Shown in pieces: positions 12,044 through 19,164 of a DNA stretch of 64,000 nt. Position numbers and translations under genes: made by a program. Origin of the DNA: Ashinkailepas kermadecensis (lineage: Eukaryota > Arthropoda > Thecostraca > Neolepadidae). Under the pieces are notes generated by a model. That model made no database searches. It saw only the letters and a list, made by a program, of their open reading frames with translations, and was not told the DNA's origin. How positions within the stretch are numbered: position 1 is the first letter of the stretch; every line of letters starts with the position of its first letter. Location: contig JAOTOM010002941.1 of the NCBI GenBank assembly GCA_034440615.1, forward strand, positions 60,920 to 124,919. Reading direction: 5' to 3'.

Positions 12044-12320
12044 TACCTTTCGGCCGACATGCTGCCAAGGTTAGTGATTTGTAAAGAGGTGTACAGTGAC
12101 GTCACAGGAGTCAGGGAAGCGACGTCACAGGAGTCGGGTGTCGATGTGTTAGGTTAGGTTAGGTTAGATTAATTTAGGTTAGGTTAGGTGTTTATGGTAT
12201 TCAGTGCATGCCCGTCATCGACACCCGACTCCTGTTACGTCACTTCCCTGACTCCTGTGACGTCACTCTACAGCTCTTTACAAATCACTAACCTTGGCAG
12301 TATGTTTCGGTCGAAAGGTA
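12044..12320. repeat. Long hairpin with TTAGG-rich loop
   Basis: The left arm, 12,044-12,145 (TACCTTTCGGCCGACATGCT, ending CGGGTGTCGATG), is nearly the exact reverse complement of the right arm, 12,217-12,320. The arms are about 102 bp with few mismatches and contain TGACGTCAC (CRE-like) words. The 70-bp loop holds AGGTTAGGTTAGGTTAG and a second TTAGG cluster. It begins 17 bp from the end of the foldback element, so the two may be one composite. Confidence 0.85.
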
Positions 12321-12340
12321 AGGATTACCGAAAATACTTT

Positions 12341-13885
12341 AACATACAAATTTACCGAAAATTGCGATGTGACTACAGAAGATGGTCTATTATTACACGT
12401 ACCTAGTATTTCAGACGTGATAAAGGAGAAATTCAATGAATCTTTCAATCGATTCAACTCCCTTTCACGTCGTAAACCTGGATTAATTCCACATTCGTTG
12501 CGGCACAGAACACCACAAAGCCCGCGTTGCCGAAAATTACATATCCCCACGAAGTTTGTGTGGGAGCGCGGTCGCTCGGGCTTGAAGGTTTCCCTTCACC
12601 ATTAGCTTACATACAATTTTACCCATATTCTCTACGCTGTCTTGAATGTTTTACGGCAATCGATAGTACTTTGAGGCATACCAATTGCAAGACTTATTCT
12701 GCAGCTTCAGCAAATGTTATCCTATATGACCCAGTAACAATCTTCCTGCCTAACAATGTGACATTTCCAGCAGGCTGACCATCAAGCGCATCCAACATTA
12801 AGGGATATCTCTCGATATTGGCTCCCTCCACCGTCCATTTTACGGTCAAGTTGTGACCATCGTTCAAGAGCGGACGAAAGGACAGCCAGGAGGGGGGGTG
12901 GCTAAGGGCGCCATAGCTTCTCCCCCTCAGTGACAGGAGAGTTTCTGAAAGGGAGCCACAGTAGACTACCTGAAATGACCTTACCGCAGCCCTGGACCAC
13001 AACAGGAGGCACACTGTTGTCATACGAGGTCCCATAGCCGACACAGGAAACCCATAGCTGCCACAGGAGGTAGGGGCGGATCCAGGAATTGTCGTCTGGA
13101 GGAGGCGATACATGTCTGGAATTCGCACCACCGCGAAAGTACCTCACCAGGATAAAGGAGAATGCTCACAAAGCGTAGCAATAGGTTCCTAATTTGGCAG
13201 AGAAGGCCCCTGGAATATGAGAGGAAGCCTCAAGCCATCGTAGAGGGGCCACAGGATGTGTGAGGAGACAGGGGTGAAAAAATGTCGTTTCTGCTACAAA
13301 CTTTTTTTCGGAGGTACGTAACTGCTACATGAAAAACAGGCATCTAGAACATCGTGCTCCATGGGTTTCTTCCTGCTCCCGTCAAGGCTACTGCAGCCTA
13401 GGCTTGTTGTAAAGTAGCCGAAAATCTGCTGTTAAGAATTGCGTACACATTGTGCAATGTATTTCCAGCAGAACTGATATTAGCATACAAAACATCGAAC
13501 ATACACAAGAACCGCGGCTACACGATAGAGTCGTCACATCGCCTACCGAACTGACACGAAAAAAATGGCAGAACCTGGTGCACTGGTAGGGTATAAGGGC
13601 GTCACAGCGCGGGCCACGACCGTCCTTGTCAGCTTGCGAGTGTGATTCATGAAAGGAATTCAATCACACGCACTCATAGACACACGTAACCAATGTCCTC
13701 GCAGTATTTCTGGACACTATGAAGACATACCGACAGGTGTACCTACAAGTTAGATGTACATACACCGACACACCTAATCTGGCACACAATCCTGCAAAAT
13801 GTGCTCTATGTATGTGAGAAGGTGGATCTAGCCGGGCATTATTTTTTGTTGAGCATGTCATCAAGGTGATGCACAGCGAACAAGC
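12341..13885. other. No confident gene; possible decayed coding debris
   Basis: An open stretch at 12,294-12,605 (plus) starts inside the hairpin arm and encodes an unrecognised sequence. A minus-strand open stretch (12,694-13,131) is also unrecognised. A GGGGCGGATCCAGG MITE-end phrase lies at about 13,073. Nothing supports a functional gene. Confidence 0.35.
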
Positions 13886-14044
13886 AGCGATGGGAGTAAG
13901 ATGCTCGTCTCACAATCGAAAGATTGTGGGTTCGAGTCTCACCTGTCGCTACTCTTCGCCCGCGACCAATCGGCGTGAGAGATTGGCAACGCTATATGAC
14001 TCAACGGTCGACGTATCGTAAAACAAATAACCAACCAACCAACC
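13886..14044 (+). mobile_element. tRNA-derived SINE with (AACC)n tail
   Basis: The first 65 bp fold as a tRNA-like head. The acceptor stem is AGCGA/TCGCT, the anticodon-type stem is CACAAT/ATTGTG with a 6-nt loop, and the B-box is GGTTCGAGTC. The anticodon loop is one base short and no clean A-box exists, so it is not a working tRNA. About 80 bp of unrelated body follows (GCTATATGAC, CGTAAAACAAATAACC), ending in CCAACCAACCAACC at 14,044. The tail is shared with the copies at 7.4 and 53.8 kb. Confidence 0.75.
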
Positions 14045-14269
14045 GAGGGTGAGCGCAAGTGTAGAATGATATTGATGGGCCATTGGACTGAGCACCAGGG
14101 TGGCCAAGATTTGCAAGGAGCATAGGATAAGGTGCTTAGATCTGTGGAGGGATTTTTTTATGACTGAAATGTTTTCATTAGATGGGTTAGAACTCAGCAT
14201 GAGATGAGTGGAATTTTCAGCAATATATACGAAGAGGCTCTGAGTAGGGTTCAGGGAAATTAGGCAGAT

Positions 14270-15176
14270 CTTGTGAGAATATAGGTGTGAACGTCGATCC
14301 CATACCAGCCTAGCTTTTCTAACAGGCGGCTATGCTCCACGCTATCGAACGCGCGGGACGTATCAGCAGCAAGCAGGGTAGACACATGACCACAATCCAT
14401 ATTTTTGGTCAGAAATTGTACAGTATCGAGCATTGCTGTTTCGGTTGAATGGCCGGACGAAAACCATATTGATTTGAACAGAGTATGTGGTTTGAGTCGA
14501 GATAGAATGAAAGTTGCGTGTTTACAATTTTATCACACAGTTTAGCAACAACACTCAGCAAAGATATGGGCCTAACATTTCCGGGGTCGTCACGATCACC
14601 CTTCTTGTGCAACGGAATAACGCAGGCCTCTTTCCACTGAGGCGGCACCTCACCAGTACGCAGTGAATAGTTTATCACATGCAGTAAATGAGGCCCTGTG
14701 ACTGCAAACGTCGCTCTCAGCATATGAAGTGTTATTCCGTCGTTTCCACTGGCGCGCGTATTTCCCATTCGATCGAGTGCCAACGACAATTCTGGTAACG
14801 TCACAGTGTGTACGCGGAAGGAGCACACCCGAGGTGGTCTGGGCGGCAGCCGCACTCCCTGTGGAGCCGCCGATAACGTGGCAGCAACGTCAGCTCCCGC
14901 GGTCACAAAGTGACGATTTAACTTGTCAGCCCAGGCGGCGTCGCTCAGGTGGGGTGGGTCGATCCTGGGCTCGGGCTTCTTGGCGGCAAGCAGAAATCGG
15001 CGGATGTCGGTCCACGTCTTCGTTTTCTGGTGACTGTATGACGTGGCGTAGTAGTCTGCGCAGGCGTTGTATTGCGCTCGTTTCACGGCATTTCTGCTGT
15101 CCTTATAGGCCTGTTGTTTCACCGTGTTATTCTTGTCTTGGTCTCTGGCCTCTCGGCAGCGATCCCGCGGGGCCAC
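14270..15176 (-). pseudogene. APE-type LINE reverse transcriptase fragment
   Basis: The minus strand encodes the RT N-terminal half, with a DIRRFLLAAKK linker, RASGNDGI, ACVIPLHKKGDRDD, NVRPISLLSVVAK and SNQYGFRP. After a frameshift near 14,440 it continues with GHSTETAML and TSRAFDSVEHSRLLEKLGWY, so motif A is recognisable. It stops near 14,270, before the FADD box. The motif wording is that of CR1/L2/Jockey-group LINEs and is clearly different from the R2-like RT next door. The clade is not assigned. Its 5' side is joined at about 15,177 to the GC-rich leader. Confidence 0.8.
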
Positions 15177-15560
15177 CGAGTGTCGGGTTCGCTCCTCAAT
15201 CATCGGGGGTGAGGCCGGAAGCCGCGCTGTGAATCGCCGGCCGTTACCTTCAGACGCCGGCCCATGGTCACCAGCTGGGCGGCGCGGGTCAGGCGGAGGC
15301 TCTGCTGCTGGTGACGCTGCCGCGCCCCGGCGTCTACCTCTGGGAGATCGATTAACGGGCGGATGCCCGGCGGCCCCCGGGTGGCCGTTCACGGCTCCGG
15401 AGTCCGGCGGCCGAGACCGTTGTGCGCGACGGCGGCCCCCGGGCGGGGGATCGGGGCGACGCGACACCGCGTGGCTGGTGCAGCCGCTTGGATGGTGGGG
15501 GCCGGTCCGCTTCGATGATATTTTGTTTATTCCAGTAAATGTTTCACGGTACATTTTCAT
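14409..15560 (-). CDS. Chimeric ORF: R2-associated leader fused in frame to an APE-type LINE RT
   Basis: This is a 383-codon ORF. Residues 1 to about 130 come from the GC-rich leader (Pro/Arg/Gly/Ala-rich, ending MIEERTRHSVAP), which is also present upstream of the R2-like ORF. From about residue 131 onward it is the RT N-terminal part of a different LINE. It ends by frameshift inside the RT, after GFRPAIQ. The leader-derived part has no recognised domain and may not be translated. The ORF cannot encode an active RT because the catalytic boxes lie beyond the break. It is most likely a retrotransposition by-product. Confidence 0.6.
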   Translation of the reverse strand: MKMYRETFTGINKISSKRTGPHHPSGCTSHAVSRRPDPPPGGRRRAQRSRPPDSGAVNGHPGAAGHPPVNRSPRGRRRGAAASPAAEPPPDPRRPAGDHGPASEGNGRRFTARLPASPPMIEERTRHSVAPRDRCREARDQDKNNTVKQQAYKDSRNAVKRAQYNACADYYATSYSHQKTKTWTDIRRFLLAAKKPEPRIDPPHLSDAAWADKLNRHFVTAGADVAATLSAAPQGVRLPPRPPRVCSFRVHTVTLPELSLALDRMGNTRASGNDGITLHMLRATFAVTGPHLLHVINYSLRTGEVPPQWKEACVIPLHKKGDRDDPGNVRPISLLSVVAKLCDKIVNTQLSFYLDSNHILCSNQYGFRPAIQPKQQCSILYNF

Positions 15561-15863
15561 ATATTGCTAGACATTTACTCGTGGCCGGGCACCACGCTGG
15601 TGCCCGGCCACACAACGATCTGCTCCGGTGCGCCCCCGGCGGCCGAATCCCGGCGTGGTAGGCCGCACGGGAGCGCACCATACCAAACACATACAAATGC
15701 AAAACAAAACAAGAACATTAAAAAGCCGGCGCCGCACGGCCGCGGCCGCAACGCCGGCTAAAAAGGCTAAAATGGTATATAAGATGCCGGGCGGGCCACT
15801 CTCTAATTAAAACAAGCAACAAAAACAATACAAAAATACAAACAAACATAACAACAAACACTA
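15177..15863 (-). repeat. GC-rich leader, copy 2
   Basis: Read on the minus strand from 15,863, this is a T-rich start, then GC-rich blocks with strong hairpins: CCGGCGTTGCGGCCGCGG/GCCGGC at about 15,725-15,755 and the 12-bp perfect stem GGCCGGGCACCA/TGGTGCCCGGCC at 15,583-15,609. It then runs on to the segment ending ACACTCGG.GGCCCC at about 15,177. It is about 95% alike to 18,440-19,164 by eye. It begins directly at the 3' terminus of the R2-like element (15,864) with no intervening DNA. Confidence 0.85.
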
Positions 15864-18440
15864 CAAACAATCATAACAGATAAAAAATAATTGCCACGGC
15901 GCCCAAAAGGGCCATAAAAGCCGTGGATCGAGAGACGGCCCGCCCTAAAACAAACAAGTGAACATGATTAAAAACACACCTCCAACGCCGCGGCCCGTAG
16001 AGCGGGCCCGGCGCGGGCACCACACGGAGCGGCGCGCCCCCGTGGCCCGGCCGCCACGCCCGCAGGCGAGCGCGCGGCCGGGCCAAAGGTCGGGGCGGCA
16101 GCACCCAACGCTGCTCCAGTCAGCGCCAGCCGCCGCCGCAACGCCCGAGGGGTAAGTGGGTCCTGGGAAAGGACAAGGAGCCCCCAGGGCGGAGCCATCG
16201 AGGGACCCTCGCCCCCTCCACCCAGGGCCCCGCATGATATGGCGTAACACCCTGCCTATCCACGGTCGTGACGTACGGCCGCGGGTTGCTGGTACTGGCG
16301 GTGCCCGGTGACGTGTTGAACGTACACGTCACTGGACCACCTCAGGGTGTCACTCACCATCAGCTGACGCATCAGCTTCGCATAGAAGCGACTGACACGC
16401 AACTGTTTGAGCGCGGCCTCATTCCCCCGGTACCAAGTACCGAGGGAGCCCACGACGAAGGCGTGGATCGAGGCCGTTTTGCCCTGCTGGCGGAGCTGCT
16501 CCACGAGGGGAGAATACTTCGCCAGCTTCCCGTCGGCGGCGGCACGCAGCGCCGCGGCTCGGTTCTCGAAGGCGATTGTAACATCAACCAACGAGACCTC
16601 GTCGCCACGCGTCACAACCAGGTCCGGGCGGAGGACAGAGTCCACGCCCGGCACCCGTCGGTTGACGCGCAGCTCCGTGCCGCCCCGCTGCGGCACCGCA
16701 TTCGTTAGGCGGGACAGCACTGCGTTGTGGCGCAGCTGAAACGCAGCACTGTGCGGCCGACAATGGTTGAGATCGTGGGGCAACGTCTCATTGGTGTAGC
16801 CACAGCGACGGCATCGCCGGTCCCGTGCGCCGCTCTGGTAGCCGTTAAGCGGCACGAGGCCCAGCCTTGCCCGGTGCACGAACCGCCATTCGGCAAACCG
16901 TGTGAAACTCCCACTATGCATATAATGGGAGCTCACAGGTTGGCTGGCGACACACTCCATGACCCTGTCCTGGTGGGGTTTGGCCAGGAGGTCCGCCAGC
17001 GCGCGTTGGCGGACCGCATCCCGGACAGTGCGGGTCGACAGTCGCAGCGCGGCTGTCTTGAGCCTGCGCGGCTCGACAGCCGCGGTGCCCACGTGGAGCA
17101 CCGGGCCGGGGACAGCAGCGTGCCACGCGATGGCCACTCGGGAGACCAGCGCCACAGTGGCGACACGAGTACGCGTGAATCGTGAAGACACGTCACCGCC
17201 ATCTCGCATCCGCTCCCCATTCAGGTACGCTGCCAGGTCAGCTGGTGTGGGTGCCCGGCCGAGCCGACGGCGGACCACGGTCTCGAGCTCGACGCTGGCG
17301 AGGCGCGCCGTCTCGGGGTCACGAGAGCGGAGGAGCTGCGACGTGGCAGCCGCCATCAAGACGTCCGCCTCCGTCACAAACTCCGTCAGCCCAACGCCAC
17401 CCGACGAGACAGGCGCGTACAAGTAGCCACCGACGGCACTGCACGGTACGACGAGGATTCCCTTCACTCGCCAGCGGAGCGCCACGTCAAAAGCTCGAAG
17501 TGGCCCCTTAGGCAGCACGCCAAGCCGCAGGCAGTGGGTGAGTTGCGGAACGATGAAAGTACGCAGCGCGTCCAGCTTGCCCAGCCAAGGGGCAAGAGCC
17601 GAATCGCACAGCCTTTCAGCGTCCCGACGAGCTTCAGCCAGCACCTGAAGCGGCAGCTGCGAGAGTCGAGTGTGACCCACCTGTCGACCCAGGTACCGGT
17701 AAGAGCTGCCCACCTGGATGGCGGGCAGCGGCACCCCACACAGCATGAGGTTGGGCGGGGCGACGGCCCGCACCGACAGCATTCCTGATTTTGCTGGGTT
17801 CGGCTGCAGCCCACACCAGCGGCAGCCGCGCTCGAGCACGCCAAGCCCACGCCGAGCAGCCTCGGCAGTGGGGATGATCAGTGCCAGGTCGTCCGCAAAC
17901 GCTAGGCACTTGATCTCCGCGCGTTCCAGCGCACGCAGCAGGGGCCCCATTCCAATATTGAAAAGCAGCCCACTGAGCGGACAGCCTTGCCGAACACCCC
18001 GCAGGGTGTCGACACGGGCCGTCAGGCCTCCACCAGTGCGGAATCTGGTAGACGAACCCTCATATAGGTCACGTAGAATGGCCATAGCTTCGGCCGGAAG
18101 ACCGAAGGCGTCCAGGACACTCCAAAGGTGTGAATGGGGGACCGAGCCGAACGCATTGGCCAGGTCGACAAACGCCACATGACACACTTCATTGGAGCGA
18201 CGGGCCCCATTGACCATTGGTTCCCCGTTCACGCTGGGTGTCCTGTATCGGGAGATGATTTCTACCTCGGCCATTAGGTGCGGCGGCCGGCGCCGGTTCG
18301 CGAGGGGGTGGGGAAGGGTTGCGCGGGGTGACGGGCGCGACGGTAATGGGACGCCGCCACCACGCGGTGCGGTGTCGGCTGACTGCCGCCCACCCGCACG
18401 AGGCCGGGCCGGTCGCCGGTCCCGGCCGCACTCCATCGGA
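15864..18440 (-). mobile_element. R2-like LINE (RLE type), truncated at the N-terminal side
   Basis: The minus-strand element carries RT motifs from the VAFVDLANAF box on, a C-terminal zinc knuckle, a restriction-like endonuclease and a 3' UTR of about 390 bp ending ATCTGTTATGATTG at 15,864. The same 3' UTR occurs at 21,681-22,109. On its 5' side it abuts the leader at about 18,440 and lacks the N-terminal DNA-binding domain and first RT motifs expected of R2-group elements. No 28S or 18S rDNA flanks it, so it is not in the classical R2 site. Confidence 0.85.
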
Positions 18441-18475
18441 GGGGCCGCCGAGTGTCGGGTTCGCTCCTCAATCAT
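16256..18475 (-). CDS. R2-like retrotransposon protein: RT, CCHC knuckle, RLE endonuclease
   Basis: 739 codons, open throughout. Residues 1-12 and the region to about 80 are leader-derived or unassignable. RT motif A is FVDLANAF (102-109), motif B is RGVRQGCPLSG (159-169) and the catalytic box is AFADDLAL (192-199). A Cys-Cys-His-Cys knuckle (C555, C558, H567, C572; spacing 2-8-4) precedes the restriction-like endonuclease, with RPDLVV (PD at 617-618) and D631 in LVDVTIAF. The C-terminal block ends VSDTLRWSSDVYVQHVTGHR. This order is diagnostic of R2-group LINEs, whose protein nicks the target and reverse transcribes its own RNA. RT motifs before A are missing, so the protein is probably inactive even though the frame is intact. 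The ATG at 18,475 lies within the leader and may not be the native start. Confidence 0.85.
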   Translation of the reverse strand: MIEERTRHSAAPPMECGRDRRPARPRAGGRQSADTAPRGGGVPLPSRPSPRATLPHPLANRRRPPHLMAEVEIISRYRTPSVNGEPMVNGARRSNEVCHVAFVDLANAFGSVPHSHLWSVLDAFGLPAEAMAILRDLYEGSSTRFRTGGGLTARVDTLRGVRQGCPLSGLLFNIGMGPLLRALERAEIKCLAFADDLALIIPTAEAARRGLGVLERGCRWCGLQPNPAKSGMLSVRAVAPPNLMLCGVPLPAIQVGSSYRYLGRQVGHTRLSQLPLQVLAEARRDAERLCDSALAPWLGKLDALRTFIVPQLTHCLRLGVLPKGPLRAFDVALRWRVKGILVVPCSAVGGYLYAPVSSGGVGLTEFVTEADVLMAAATSQLLRSRDPETARLASVELETVVRRRLGRAPTPADLAAYLNGERMRDGGDVSSRFTRTRVATVALVSRVAIAWHAAVPGPVLHVGTAAVEPRRLKTAALRLSTRTVRDAVRQRALADLLAKPHQDRVMECVASQPVSSHYMHSGSFTRFAEWRFVHRARLGLVPLNGYQSGARDRRCRRCGYTNETLPHDLNHCRPHSAAFQLRHNAVLSRLTNAVPQRGGTELRVNRRVPGVDSVLRPDLVVTRGDEVSLVDVTIAFENRAAALRAAADGKLAKYSPLVEQLRQQGKTASIHAFVVGSLGTWYRGNEAALKQLRVSRFYAKLMRQLMVSDTLRWSSDVYVQHVTGHRQYQQPAAVRHDRG

Positions 18476-19164
18476 CGGGCCTGAGGCCGGAAGCCGCGCT
18501 GTGAATCGCTGGCCGTTACCTTCAGACGCCGGCCGGCACCTTCAGACGCCGGCCGATGGTCACCAGCTGGGCGGCGCGGGTCGGGCGGAGGCTCTGCTGC
18601 TGGTGAGTTGCCGCGCCCCGGCGTCCACCTCTGGGAGATCGATTAACGGGCGGATACCCGGCGGCCCCCGGGTGGCCGTTCACGGCTCCGGAGTCCGGCG
18701 GCCGAGACCGTTGTGCGCGCCGGCGGCCCCCGGGCGGGGGTATCGGGACCGACGCGACACCGCGTGGCTGGTGCAGCCGCTTGGATGGTGGGGGCCGGTC
18801 CGCTTCGATGATATTTTTTGTATTCCAGTAAATGTTTCACGGTACATTTTCATATATTTCTAGACATTTACTCGTGGCCGGGCACCACGCTGGTGCCCGG
18901 CCACACAACGATCTGCTCCGGTGCGCCCCCGGCGGCCGAATCCCGGCCTGGTAGGCCGCACGGGAACGCACCATACCAAAGACACACAAATGCAAAACAA
19001 AACAAGAACATGAAAAAGCCGGCGCCGCACGGCCGCGGCCGCAACGCCGGCTAAAAAGCTAAAAAGTCTAAAATGGCATATAAGATGCCGGGCGGGCCGC
19101 CCTCTAATTAAAACAAGCAACAAAAACAATAAAAAAAACAAAACAAACATAACAACAAACACTA
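18440..19164 (-). repeat. GC-rich leader, copy 1 (5' of R2-like ORF)
   Basis: Same sequence and order as 15,177-15,863, with the same 12-bp stem at 18,876-18,902. It has one extra duplicated phrase (CTTCAGACGCCGGCC, 18,523 and 18,541). It probably represents the 5' untranslated or N-terminal part of an R2-like unit, because in both places it starts directly after an R2 3' end. R2 elements are known to begin with HDV-like ribozymes; a GC-rich structured 5' end would fit, but I could not verify such a fold. Confidence 0.8.

Noticed and set aside
12149..12190. Chromosome-end telomere
   Set aside because: Only a few TTAGG units within a hairpin loop, flanked on both sides by ordinary sequence.
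13886..13950. Functional tRNA gene
   Set aside because: The anticodon loop is the wrong size, the A-box is poor and the acceptor stem is only five pairs; a SINE body and tail follow directly.
15124..18863. Long plus-strand ORFs in the GC-rich R2/leader region
   Set aside because: Antisense shadows of GC-rich minus-strand coding sequence with no recognisable domains.
15864..19164. Classical rDNA-inserted R2 element
   Set aside because: No 28S or 18S rRNA sequence is visible at either side of any copy.
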